Positions 8,425-17,390 of a stretch of 49,370 nucleotides of DNA are shown here, one piece after another. Origin of the DNA: an uncultured Actinomycetes bacterium (GTDB lineage: Bacteria; Actinomycetota; Thermoleophilia; Solirubrobacterales; Solirubrobacteraceae); the NCBI GenBank assembly GCA_937888775.1, contig CALAQT010000289.1:1-49370 (forward strand), written 5' to 3'. The notes beneath the pieces were generated by a model that did no database searches, was not told the DNA's origin, and saw only the letters and a list, made by a program, of their open reading frames with translations. The stretch's first letter is position 1. Each line of letters begins with the position of its first letter. The translations under genes and the position numbers were made by a program.

Positions 8425-11400
8425 ATGCCCGAAACCGACGAGAGCCTGCTTAACGTCCGCGAGACCGCCAGGCGTCTCAGCGTGCACGAGAACACGATCC
8501 GCAATTGGGCTCGGGACGGCATCCTGCCGTCGGCCCGCGTGCCCGGCTCGCGCTTTCACCGCTTCCGCCTCGAGGACGTCGAACGGCTCGTGCGCGAGCG
8601 AGGGAAGGCGGTCACTTCCGTCGAGCGCGAACGGCGGAGCGTCGGCCCTGAGCTCGTCACGGCCACCCAGCTCCACCAGTGGGCGGAGACCCGCGATGCT
8701 CAGGGTACCTTTCCCGAGCTGATCCGCCGGCTCGTCGCCGCCACCCCGGGCATCACCGGCCTCTCGCTGCGTTCCGGCGACGGCGTCTCGGTCCCGGGCT
8801 GGGATGGACGCGCGTCCTCCCAAGGCGCCGCCTACCTTCCCGACGGCGAGCTTCGCTTTGAGCTCGGCGTCGGGCGCGATCCCAAGCGCAAGGCCGACGC
8901 CGACTTCGAAAAGCGTACGCAGAGCCCGGCCGGCGCCGACCCCTCGGACGTCGTCTTCGTGTTCCTCACGCCACGACGCTGGGCCGGGGCGGAGGCCTGG
9001 GCCGACGCCCGCCGGACCCAGGGGGTGTTCGCCGACGTCCGCGCTATCGACGCTGACGCCCTCGAGGGCTGGCTACAGGCCGCCCCCGCGGTCCACTACT
9101 GGATCTCGGAGCAGCTGGGCCGCTCGCCGATCGACGTGCAGACGCTCGAGCGCTGGTGGACCCGGTTTCGAGCACGCACCAAGCAGCCCCTGCCCTCGGC
9201 GTTGTTTCTCGCTGGACGCCAGCCTCATGCGGAGGAGCTCGCGGCTTTCCTCGACGGGCCGCCAGGCGTGCTTGCGGTCCAGGCTGACTGGCACGAGGAG
9301 GCGATCGCGTTTGTAAGCGCCGCAATCGAGACGCGCGATGACCCCGCCCCGACGCTCCTCCTCTCCACTCCCGACACCTGGGAGCGGGTCCTGCGCGAGT
9401 CCCACGGCGCACGCCTGCTGCCTGTGTTCGCCGACCCCGACACGAGCGCGGTCGAGAGTGGCGAACATCACGTCATCCTCCCCCTCGGACGGGGAGAGGC
9501 CACGAGCGCGAGGAAGCTTGCCCTGCCACGCCCGGGCAGGATCGCGGCGGCCGAGGCCCTCCGCGCGGCGGACTTCCCCTACGCCGACTGCGACGACCTC
9601 GCCGCTCTGGCGCGCAGGAGCATGCCCTCATTCATGCGCCGGTGTGCCCGCGACACGCGCATCGCCCGGCCCTCCTGGGCCGAGCCGGCCAACGTCGCGA
9701 CAATCGCCCAGCTCGTGCTCCTCGGACGCTGGCGCACCACCGCCGGCGACACGGCGGTCGTCAGCAGCCTCGTGCAGCGCGACTGGGACTCGATCGAGCG
9801 CCTTCTCCTGCAGTGGCGCGAGAGCGACGACCCTCCGTTCGTCAAGTCCGGGAATCAGTGGCACGTGGCCTCTGCCGACGACGCATTCCTGTTCCTCAGC
9901 CCGAACCTCACCGCCGACGACCTCGAGCGCTGGCACGCGCTCGTCGCCGACGTGCTCCTGGTCGTCGATCCGCTGCTCGACCTTCCTCTCGATGAGAGGC
10001 CAACTGCCGGGCTGCGCGGCATCGAGCGCGAGCACTCACGCGAGCTTCGGGCCGGTCTCGCCGACGCCGTCGCCTTGCTCGGCGCTCTCGAGGACAAGCA
10101 GCTGGGCGACGGCAGGACCGGCGAAGAGCACGCCGCACGCGTCCTGCGCCAGCTCCTTCGTCAGGCCAACGCCGACGAGTCGGCACGCCTATGGGCCTCG
10201 CTCACTGATGTCCTGCCACGTCTTGCCGAGGCAGCACCGGAGGAGTTCCTCGAACTCCTCCGCGACGACCTCGCCCGCCCGGACCCGATCATGAGGCGCA
10301 TGTTTCAGGACCAGGAGCGCGACTCCTGGCTGATCGGTTCATCCCCGCACACCGGCCTCTTGTGGGCTCTGGAGACCGTCGCCTGGTCGCGCAAGCACCT
10401 GCTCGACGCATCCCGAGCTCTCGCGAGGCTCGCCGAGATCGACCCCGGCGGGCGACTCTCAAACCGTCCGTTGCGAAGCCTGCAGGCGATCCTCGTGGGC
10501 TGGATCCGCCAGACTGAGGCCCCCCTCGCCGAGAAGACGAACGCGATCCGCACGATCTGCCACGAACGGCCCGGAGTCGGCTGGGATCTCATCCTCGCCC
10601 TCTGGCCCGAAGCCCATGCCGTCATCACACCTCCCGCGTCTCCCGAGCACCGCGTGTGGGCCCCGGACACCAGAAGCGTCCCGATCGCCGACTGGGTGCA
10701 GTTCATTGCCTGCCTCCTCGAGAACGCCACCGAGCTTGCCGGACACGACGTCGAGCGCTGGGCCAAGTTGTCCGAGCGACTAGGAGCGCTGCCGCCCAAA
10801 CAGCGAACGGGGCTGATCGACGCTCTCGCCGACTTCGTACAGAGAAGCGAGCTCGCCGGCGAGGAGCGCCTCGCTCTGTGGGAGCGACTACGCAAGGAGA
10901 TCGCCCGCCACCGCAGGTTCGCCGCCGCTGACTGGGCGATGGACGAGCAGGTCCTTACCCGACTCGACGAGATCGCCGTCGTCCTGAAGCCCAGCGCCAG
11001 CGCCGAGCGCAACGCGTATCTATTCGACGGGCACCCGGACATCCCCGGCGTCGACGTGCTCGACCACACCCGCTACGACACCAAGCTCACAGAGCTCCGC
11101 GAACAGGCCGTCCGCGAGGTTGTCGCCGAGACCTCCATCGACGGGCTGCGCACGCTCGCACTGCGCAGCCCCGCCCCCCGTCACCTCGGCTGGCACATCG
11201 CGAAGCTCGCCCCTGAAGAGCTCACCCCCGACCTGCTCGCCTGGCTCGATTCCGACGAGGACGCCCTCCGTATCGTCGCGTCCCAGTGGGCCACTGCCAA
11301 CCTCTATGAGCAGGGCCCGCCGTGGCTGAGCAGGGCGCTTGCGCAGACCGCCGAGACCGCCACCGCACGGCGGACCGCCCTCGTGCTCAGCATGCCGCCC

Positions 11401-12387
11401 GTCCGTACGCTCTGGGACGCCCTCGCGCAGATCGCACCCGACCTCAGCGACACTTACTGGCGCCAGGCGCACGTCTGGCAGGTTCAGCCCGCCGACATTG
11501 AGCATGCCACCCGAGAGCTCCTCTCCCGCAACCGCGCCTGGATCGCCCTCGATGTGATCGGAGGACCCCTGCAGGGGCCAGACACCAACCTGAATGCGAT
11601 CAACCCCTCGCTCGTCTGCGATGTTCTCGACGCGGCCCTCACCGCCCCACCGAGCGAATCGCAGTCCCAGGTACCTGGCTACGAGCTCGGACTGCTGCTC
11701 GACTACCTTGAAGCGCAGGGCGTCGAGTCCCAGCGGCTCATCCAATACGAGTACGCGTTCTTCCGGGTTCTGGAGGACATCCGCAAGCCCCGAGCGCTGT
11801 TCGCCGCACTCGCCAACGACCCCGGCATGTTCGTCGAGCTCGCCTGCCGCGTCTACCGCGCAAACAACGAGCCACCACGCAAGCTGAGCGACGAGGAGAC
11901 CGCCCTCGCCACCCACTCGTGGTGGATCCTGCACGAGTGGCGAGAGCTCCCCGGGCGTCTCGAGAACCACGGGGTCGACGCCGAGCACCTCGGCACCTGG
12001 GTTAGTGCGGCGCGCGAGACGTTCGCCGAGCTCGACCGGGCTGAGATCGGCGACGAGCTCATCGGCCAACTCCTAGCCGCAAGCCCGGACGGCGAGGACG
12101 GTCTCTGGCCCGCCGAGCCCGTCCGGGATCTGCTCGAGAGCATCGCGAGCCCGCACCTCGAGTCCGGTGTCCATACCGGCGTCGTCAACGACCGCGGGTT
12201 TACGAGCCGCGGCGTGTTCGACGGCGGCGAACAGGAGCGAGACCTCGCCGCCCGCTACAACGAGCTCGCAACGCAAGCCTCCTCGAACTGGCCGCGGACG
12301 AGCCGCGTCCTCCGTCAGCTCGCTAAGAGCTACGAGCACGACGCCAGGCGCAACGACGAAGAAGCCGCCGTCAGGTCTAACACCTAG
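8425..12387 (+). CDS. Large HTH-led protein with nuclease-like N-domain and degenerate STAND-like core; candidate defence gene
   Basis: 1320 aa. Residues 8-60 are an excisionase/MerR-type helix-turn-helix (LLNVRETARRLSVHENTIRNW, then the FHRFRLEDVERLV wing). Residues about 95-215 hold GWDG (D127), then FELGVG (E146) with K154/K156, then DVVFVFLTPRRW, a spacing compatible with a PD-(D/E)xK nuclease. Residues about 255-400 (LAGRQPHAEELAAFL...) look like an NTPase module of the STAND type but without a GKT/S loop. The remaining 900 residues are helical repeats rich in Trp and Leu. No signal peptide or membrane helix is seen. I recall this overall type as a large uncharacterised family in bacterial accessory regions, but no function can be named. 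Alternatives are a phage-sensing Avs-like protein or a DNA-bound regulator. Confidence 0.6.
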   Translation: MPETDESLLNVRETARRLSVHENTIRNWARDGILPSARVPGSRFHRFRLEDVERLVRERGKAVTSVERERRSVGPELVTATQLHQWAETRDAQGTFPELIRRLVAATPGITGLSLRSGDGVSVPGWDGRASSQGAAYLPDGELRFELGVGRDPKRKADADFEKRTQSPAGADPSDVVFVFLTPRRWAGAEAWADARRTQGVFADVRAIDADALEGWLQAAPAVHYWISEQLGRSPIDVQTLERWWTRFRARTKQPLPSALFLAGRQPHAEELAAFLDGPPGVLAVQADWHEEAIAFVSAAIETRDDPAPTLLLSTPDTWERVLRESHGARLLPVFADPDTSAVESGEHHVILPLGRGEATSARKLALPRPGRIAAAEALRAADFPYADCDDLAALARRSMPSFMRRCARDTRIARPSWAEPANVATIAQLVLLGRWRTTAGDTAVVSSLVQRDWDSIERLLLQWRESDDPPFVKSGNQWHVASADDAFLFLSPNLTADDLERWHALVADVLLVVDPLLDLPLDERPTAGLRGIEREHSRELRAGLADAVALLGALEDKQLGDGRTGEEHAARVLRQLLRQANADESARLWASLTDVLPRLAEAAPEEFLELLRDDLARPDPIMRRMFQDQERDSWLIGSSPHTGLLWALETVAWSRKHLLDASRALARLAEIDPGGRLSNRPLRSLQAILVGWIRQTEAPLAEKTNAIRTICHERPGVGWDLILALWPEAHAVITPPASPEHRVWAPDTRSVPIADWVQFIACLLENATELAGHDVERWAKLSERLGALPPKQRTGLIDALADFVQRSELAGEERLALWERLRKEIARHRRFAAADWAMDEQVLTRLDEIAVVLKPSASAERNAYLFDGHPDIPGVDVLDHTRYDTKLTELREQAVREVVAETSIDGLRTLALRSPAPRHLGWHIAKLAPEELTPDLLAWLDSDEDALRIVASQWATANLYEQGPPWLSRALAQTAETATARRTALVLSMPPVRTLWDALAQIAPDLSDTYWRQAHVWQVQPADIEHATRELLSRNRAWIALDVIGGPLQGPDTNLNAINPSLVCDVLDAALTAPPSESQSQVPGYELGLLLDYLEAQGVESQRLIQYEYAFFRVLEDIRKPRALFAALANDPGMFVELACRVYRANNEPPRKLSDEETALATHSWWILHEWRELPGRLENHGVDAEHLGTWVSAARETFAELDRAEIGDELIGQLLAASPDGEDGLWPAEPVRDLLESIASPHLESGVHTGVVNDRGFTSRGVFDGGEQERDLAARYNELATQASSNWPRTSRVLRQLAKSYEHDARRNDEEAAVRSNT

Positions 12388-12425
12388 CAAGGGCGTGCAA
12401 GGACCCCGGCAGACGTGCGGGTGGG

Positions 12426-12752
12426 TCAGCCGCGCGGTTCGGCTCTACGGACGAGCTCGTTGATCATCGGCCGGCGGGTCTTGGGTGGCAGGCTGCGCAG
12501 GATTGCCGGCCGCTTGGCCGCCGGGAATATGCTCAGCATCTCAAGATCCCCGGTCACGGCCTGAAGCGCCGAGACCGCTTGGGCGAGCTCGTCGGACGGG
12601 GGCTGACGGTCGTGAAGCGCGAGCAGATGGTGGATAACCTGCACCGCGACAGCCTCGACTGGCGCGTCCTGGAACGTCCGCTCGGCAATCCTTCGCAGCG
12701 GGCGCGCGCCAGAACCCTCTGGCTTTGCGCTGATCTTGCGCGGAGACCACAA
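12426..12752 (-). CDS. Hypothetical small helical protein
   Basis: 108 aa at most, convergent with the 1320-aa gene and divergent from the relaxase. The C-terminal 70 residues read as regular helices (VQVIHHLLALHDRQPPSDEL, then MINELVRRAEPRG) with coding-like codon use. The N-terminal 30 residues are poor, so the true start may be an internal GTG. No domain is recognised. The position beside the relaxase and candidate oriT suggests an accessory mobilisation or regulatory protein; this is inference. Confidence 0.45.
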   Translation of the reverse strand: MWSPRKISAKPEGSGARPLRRIAERTFQDAPVEAVAVQVIHHLLALHDRQPPSDELAQAVSALQAVTGDLEMLSIFPAAKRPAILRSLPPKTRRPMINELVRRAEPRG

Positions 12753-12826
12753 GCAACCGGGCGGGCCGCCGGGCGCCTGTCAGCCCGCCCGCCCGCGCGG
12801 TCACGTTGGCTTCCGCGCCCGCCGGC

Positions 12827-12858
12827 GGACAGCACGAAGAACGGACAGCACGAAGAAC
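12827..12858 (+). repeat. Tandem 16-bp repeat upstream of the relaxase
   Basis: GGACAGCACGAAGAAC occurs twice head-to-tail with no gap. It is preceded by GC-rich near-inverted repeats (about 12755-12800). Relaxase genes of this class usually have their oriT just upstream, so 12753-12945 is the place to look for a nic site. Confidence 0.55.
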
Positions 12859-12900
12859 AGACCAGATGCACGGGTGTGCGGTCGCTGTGCGAGTGCTGTG

Positions 12901-12937
12901 CAATTCGTTGGCCGTTTTGGGGCGCTCAGGGTCATCA
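12901..12937 (+). promoter_or_regulatory. Leader shared with the excisionase gene, copy 1
   Basis: 37 nt containing CGTTGGCCGTTT and GGGTCAT, about 86% identical without gaps to 22676-22712 in front of the excisionase-like gene. Both end shortly before the proposed start codon. Conservation at the DNA level in front of two unrelated proteins suggests a common regulatory element. Confidence 0.6.
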
Positions 12938-12950
12938 CATATGTGATGAC
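12931..12950. promoter_or_regulatory. Perfect 20-bp palindrome over the relaxase start
   Basis: Half-site GTCATCACAT is followed directly by its reverse complement, and the relaxase ATG (12946) lies in the right half. A dimeric repressor bound here would block both transcription and translation start. The excisionase leader keeps the GTCAT half but not the palindrome. Confidence 0.6.
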
Positions 12951-15597
12951 GGCAGCGAGCATCCCTGCGTCCGGAGGCGGCGGCTACGCCCGCTACCTGG
13001 AGAGCAAGACGGTCGCACCCGAACGCGGGGACTACTACCTGACCCCGGACGGCGAGATGACCCAGGCGCCGGGTCGTTGGCTCTCCGATAGGGAGACGCT
13101 AACGAGGCTCGGGGTGCAGGCGGGCGAGCCGGTCGATGGTGCGGACTTCATCGCGTTGATGGATGGTCGCCACCCGGGCACCGGCAGGTGGCTGCGACCC
13201 GAGGGCGCCGGTGGCGGCAGGGGTGGCGGGATCGACGTGACGTTCAGCGCCCCGAAGTCCGTCTCGACGGTGTGGGCACTCGGCGACCCGTGGCAGCGCG
13301 AGCAGATCGAGGCCGCGCACGCCAGGGCAGTGGAGAGCGCGGTCGGGTATCTCCGCGAGCAGGTTCCGGTCGTGCGCCGCCGCTACGGCGGCCAGGTCGT
13401 GGAGGAGCACGCCAAGGATGTCATCGCCGCGGAGTACCGGCACACGACCGCCAGGGGAGTCAGCGGGGCGCAGGCCCCCGATCCGCAATTGCACAGTCAT
13501 GTCGTGATCAGCGGCGCGGTGAGGGAAGACGAGAGGATCGTCGCGATCGCTTCGCGGCCGATCTTCCGCTCGGCCCGCGAGCTTGGAGCGTTCTACCGCT
13601 CATCGCTCGCCGAGGAGCTGGCCGGGGAGGGCTATGAGATCGAGCGCGGGACGGGTAAGGACGGCCGGTACTTCGAGATCGCTGGGGTGCCACGCGAGCT
13701 GATCGAGGAGTTCTCAGGGCGCAGCCGCGAGGTCGCCAGAGCTGCGGAGCGTTTCCGTGCCCGCCACGGCCGGGCACCGGAGCGCGGCGAGCTACGCAAC
13801 CTGGCGCTCGAGAACCGCCGCGCCAAGGAGCTGACGACCCGCGGGGACCTGCAGCGGGTGTGGAGCCAGACGGGCCGTCGCCACGGGTTCGGGCCCGACG
13901 AGACCGTGCGTCTGATCGGAGCGCCCGAACTGCCAAAGGTCGAGCGTCCCGTCGCGGATCGCATCGAGGCGAGGCTGACCGAGCAGCACGCCGTCTTCCA
14001 GGCACGTGATCTGCACGCGGTAGCGCTGGAGCAAACAGCCGGCGAGATGCCACCGGAGCAGGCGCTTGCAGTAGCTCGCGAGATGGTCCGTGACCGGCGG
14101 GTGCTCACCCTGGAGGGCGGGCGGATGACGACGCTCGCCGTGCGCGCCCAGGAGCAGGCGATCGAGCGCCGTGCTGAGCTGCTCGCCCAGCCAACGGGCC
14201 GGGATGTCGGCGAGCGCGCTCGCGCAAACGCCGTGCGTGAGGTCTCCGAACGCATCGGAGGCCCATTGAGCCCGGAGCAGAATCACGCGCTGCGAGTCCT
14301 CACGGGTCCCGAGCGTGCCGCGGTGCTCGTCGGCCCGGCCGGAACCGGAAAGGGCGTGGTGATCGACGCCGCCGCCCGCGCCGAGCAGCACGCCGGCCGC
14401 CACACGATCGGGATCGCCGTGTCCGGGTCCACCGCTGAGCGGCTCGGAGCCGACAGCCCAGCACTAACCGACCGGACGCTGACGCTCGACTCGCTGGCCG
14501 CCCGCGCCAAGACGGGGACCGTCGAGATCGGCCGGGCCACGACGGTCTTCCTCGACGAGGCCGGAATGGTCGATCACAAGCGCATGGATGCCCTCACCGA
14601 GCTGGTCGAGCGCTCCGGAGCAAAGCTGATCGCCGTCGGTGACGGCAAGCAGCTCCCCTCGATCGGGCCGGGCGGGATGTTCGACCGGCTCGCCACCCAT
14701 ACCCCAACCGCAGAGCTCACCGACATCCGCCGCACCCAGGACCCCGACGAGCGCAGGGCATGGGCCGCCCTTCGGGCCGGCGAACCTGAGCGCGCGATGG
14801 CGCACTACTTCAGCCGCGCACAGCTGCATTTCTCGGACACTCGCGACGAAGCCGGTGAGGCGGCCATCCAGCATTGGATGACGCTCGCCGGGAAGCACGG
14901 CATACGCCAGGTCGCGTTGATTGCCGACGCCTCCAACAAGGAGATCGACCGACTCAACGCTCGCGCCCAGCACCTCCGGGCTGAGCGCGGCGAACTCGGC
15001 CACCGTGAGATCCCGCTCGGAGACACCCACTACGGGTTGCGTGAAGGCGACATCGTCGCCTTCACATCCCGACATCGCTCAGCGGGGCAGCCACGGGTGG
15101 AGAACGGAACCCGCGGCCAGGTCACACGCGTAAGCGATCACGGCGGCCTGATGGTGGAGCTGGACGGCTCAGGCCGTTCGGTGCGCCTCGCCGGCGAGGA
15201 CATTGACTCGCTGCGGCTCGGCTACGCCCAACACGTCTATCGCCAGCAGGGCGCAACGGTCGAGCGGACCGTCGTGGTGACCGGCGGCTGGCAGACGAGC
15301 AAGGAGAGCGCCTACGTCGAGGCTACCCGTGCACGCCAGGGGACCGACTGGTTCCTCGCGCGCGAGGAGCTCGGCAGCCAGGGGCAGGACGCCGACCGCG
15401 TCATGCAGCTCGCACGCAGGATGGGCACCAGCCGAGCGCAGACACCCTCGCTCGCCTACGAGCCCTACGACCCTGCGTTCGGCCCCGGCTACGACCTCGG
15501 GCCGCCGCGAATCCTCCGCGTCCCGGCCATCCTGATGCGCTCCAGCCGCAATCACGACCGCTCGATGGTCGACCGCAACGTCGATCGCGGACGCTGA
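12946..15597 (+). CDS. MobF-family (TrwC/TraI-like) conjugative relaxase-helicase
   Basis: 883 aa. The N-terminal relaxase domain (1-300) has candidate catalytic tyrosines (Y14, Y17 and the pair Y30-Y31) and the HUH metal site as H166 plus HSH (183-185) in DPQLHSHVVISG. The C-terminal helicase carries Walker A GPAGTGKG (about 461), Walker B FLDEAGM (about 534), VGDGKQLPSIGPGG, and motif VI-like VEATRARQGTDWF. It nicks oriT, stays covalently attached and unwinds the strand for transfer. The frame is open upstream to 12736, but family proteins start close to this MTAAS segment, so ATG 12946 (or GTG 12943) is chosen. No transfer ATPase or pore gene accompanies it, so it probably uses another element's machinery. 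Confidence 0.9.
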   Translation: MTAASIPASGGGGYARYLESKTVAPERGDYYLTPDGEMTQAPGRWLSDRETLTRLGVQAGEPVDGADFIALMDGRHPGTGRWLRPEGAGGGRGGGIDVTFSAPKSVSTVWALGDPWQREQIEAAHARAVESAVGYLREQVPVVRRRYGGQVVEEHAKDVIAAEYRHTTARGVSGAQAPDPQLHSHVVISGAVREDERIVAIASRPIFRSARELGAFYRSSLAEELAGEGYEIERGTGKDGRYFEIAGVPRELIEEFSGRSREVARAAERFRARHGRAPERGELRNLALENRRAKELTTRGDLQRVWSQTGRRHGFGPDETVRLIGAPELPKVERPVADRIEARLTEQHAVFQARDLHAVALEQTAGEMPPEQALAVAREMVRDRRVLTLEGGRMTTLAVRAQEQAIERRAELLAQPTGRDVGERARANAVREVSERIGGPLSPEQNHALRVLTGPERAAVLVGPAGTGKGVVIDAAARAEQHAGRHTIGIAVSGSTAERLGADSPALTDRTLTLDSLAARAKTGTVEIGRATTVFLDEAGMVDHKRMDALTELVERSGAKLIAVGDGKQLPSIGPGGMFDRLATHTPTAELTDIRRTQDPDERRAWAALRAGEPERAMAHYFSRAQLHFSDTRDEAGEAAIQHWMTLAGKHGIRQVALIADASNKEIDRLNARAQHLRAERGELGHREIPLGDTHYGLREGDIVAFTSRHRSAGQPRVENGTRGQVTRVSDHGGLMVELDGSGRSVRLAGEDIDSLRLGYAQHVYRQQGATVERTVVVTGGWQTSKESAYVEATRARQGTDWFLAREELGSQGQDADRVMQLARRMGTSRAQTPSLAYEPYDPAFGPGYDLGPPRILRVPAILMRSSRNHDRSMVDRNVDRGR

Positions 15598-15946
15598 CGG
15601 GGCCGCGTTGCCGACGGAACTAGGGGCAATCCCGTTTGCTTAATGCCGGAGCCGGCTTCCGCTCCTGGTAGCAAGGAGCGGCGAACCAAGGTCCGACCCA
15701 GGCTTTCGCGGCTCGTCCGCAGCGAGCGTGAGCGGGGCCCTCGCTTGGACGCTCGCTCGACCGCGAAACCGGTACTGCGGGGCTGTCGCGCCGGCGGTCG
15801 GCGTGTCGATGAGCACCGCGCTACCGGCGACCCCCCCCCGATCACCGCAACAGCCGCGCGCAGCGGCACTTCACGAAGCGCCGAGGCGACGCTAGCGGAG
15901 TCGTCAGTATGCGCACGCAGGCACGCTGGCGGGTTAGTCTCATGGT
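15598..15946. other. Gap between relaxase and ClpC N-domain gene
   Basis: No supported gene and no clear repeat. The open frame starting at 15643 is low-complexity in composition and runs out of frame through the ClpC N-domain gene. Confidence 0.45.
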
Positions 15947-16696
15947 GTGTTCGAGCGATTCACAGAACGGGCCCGGCAGGTGGTCGTTCTCGCGCAGGAG
16001 GAGGCGCGCACGCTCAAGCACAACCTCATCGGCACCGAGCACATCCTGCTCGGGTTGCTGCGCGAGGAGGAGGGGCTCGCCGCGCGTGTGCTGGAGAGCC
16101 TTGGCATCACCGTCGAGCGGGTGCGTATCGAGGTCATGCAGGTGGGGGCCGCCCCCGGCGAGGACGTCGCCTCCGGGCAGATCCCGTTCACGCCGCGTGC
16201 CAAGAACGTGCTGGAACTCGCGCTCCGCGAGGCGCTGAGCCTTGGCCACAACTACATCGGCACCGAGCACATCCTGCTCGGGCTGGTGCGCGAGAACGAG
16301 GGCGTCGCGGCGCGCATCCTGCTCGACTTCGACGCCGACTCGGAAAAGATCCGCAACGCGGTCCGCAGCATGATGCCCAGCCCCGGCACAGCCATGCGGG
16401 TCATGCACGACTTGGACAGGAGCTGGCTCGACTTCGCGCCGGCGGAGGCGTTCGATCTCGCCATGCACCTCGCCCCGCTGTCGAGCGAGATCAAGTTCGA
16501 GGTGCGCCTACACACAGACGAGGAGCCGACGTTTCGCGTCTCCTGCCTGTTGTTGGGAAACGATGACGTCCTGCGTAAGCTGGTGGCGCTTGAAGCCGTT
16601 GGCATCCGAGCAGTTCTCGACGGTGGTCACGCCGTCAGGCTGGGGCATCTGCACTGGCCCGTCGAGCCGGATACCACCGAAACGAGTGGCCAGTAA
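15947..16696 (+). CDS. Stand-alone ClpC N-domain protein without ATPase modules
   Basis: 249 aa from a GTG. Residues 1-70 (MFERFTERARQVVVLAQEEA, then GTEHILLGLLREEEG) and 80-140 (FTPRAKNVLELALREA, then GTEHILLGLVRENEG) are the two Clp_N repeats found at the start of ClpC/ClpA. No Walker motif follows. Instead a 105-residue region with no recognised domain (FDLAMHLAPLSSEIKFEVRL, then LGNDDVLRKLVALEAVGIRA) ends the protein. In ClpC the N domain binds adaptors and tagged substrates, so a free copy could act as an adaptor, substrate receptor or competitor for host ClpC. It is followed 21 nt later by an FHA gene, possibly one operon. Confidence 0.8.
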   Translation: MFERFTERARQVVVLAQEEARTLKHNLIGTEHILLGLLREEEGLAARVLESLGITVERVRIEVMQVGAAPGEDVASGQIPFTPRAKNVLELALREALSLGHNYIGTEHILLGLVRENEGVAARILLDFDADSEKIRNAVRSMMPSPGTAMRVMHDLDRSWLDFAPAEAFDLAMHLAPLSSEIKFEVRLHTDEEPTFRVSCLLLGNDDVLRKLVALEAVGIRAVLDGGHAVRLGHLHWPVEPDTTETSGQ

Positions 16697-16717
16697 GCCG
16701 TCGCGTCGATCAGTGGG

Positions 16718-17269
16718 ATGGACATGTGGGCCTGTGCGCGGGATACTCGCATCGTGTCTGCGCTCGGTCGTTCACGCCAGCGTCTTGCGGGGGTCTTGAA
16801 CTCGGCATTCGCCGAGGGTCTGCTGAGCGAGCAGACACATTCGTACCGGCTCGGACTGCTGTTTGCTCCTCGTCTGATCGACCCGCAGCGACTGGTCGGT
16901 GATCTCACGCTCCGCCGCGGCCGCTCGCGGCCAGGGGTCGTGGCACGGCGTGCTTGGGATGCCCTCGCTGCGAGTGTGCGCACCGCCGCCGGTTTCGGCG
17001 GATCCCCGGTGATGCCGCTGTTGCTTGTCCTGGACCAGGCCGAGAGCGACCGGCTGTTCGTCGGGCGCCATCCCGCATGCGACGTGGTTGTTGCCGATCC
17101 CAGCGTGTCGCGTCGGCACGCACAGCTCACATTTCGCGACGGCGTCTGGGTGCTCCAGGACCTCGCCTCGACGAACGGCACTATCGTGAACGGTGAGCGC
17201 GTGGGGCGCACCACGCTGCACACAGGTGATGTCGTCGAACTCGGGAATCAGGCGATCCAGATCGACTAA
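16718..17269 (+). CDS. DUF1707-FHA domain protein
   Basis: 183 aa. Residues 18-70 (RQRLAGVLNSAFAEGLLSEQ, ending LVGDLTLRR) match the DUF1707/SHOCT-like pattern common in actinobacteria. Residues 105-180 are a complete FHA fold: VGRHPACDVVVADPSVSRRHAQL with the phosphothreonine-contacting Arg, Ser and Arg-His, then DLASTNGTIVNGERV. It should bind phosphothreonine partners of Ser/Thr kinases. No kinase gene lies nearby. An internal ATG at 16724 (MWACARD) is an alternative start. Confidence 0.85.
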   Translation: MDMWACARDTRIVSALGRSRQRLAGVLNSAFAEGLLSEQTHSYRLGLLFAPRLIDPQRLVGDLTLRRGRSRPGVVARRAWDALAASVRTAAGFGGSPVMPLLLVLDQAESDRLFVGRHPACDVVVADPSVSRRHAQLTFRDGVWVLQDLASTNGTIVNGERVGRTTLHTGDVVELGNQAIQID

Positions 17270-17390
17270 GGCTCGCGAGTGCGACCCGGTCTCCTCTCGG
17301 GCTGTCAACGCGGCCGATCCCGGACCTAACCGGCCCTTCGCCGTATGGACGCCGCTCGTTCCTGGAGCCGGCGTCTGAAACACTCGGCGC

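Noticed and set aside
15643..16566. 307-codon plus-strand frame
   Set aside because: Mostly the +1 shadow of the ClpC N-domain gene.
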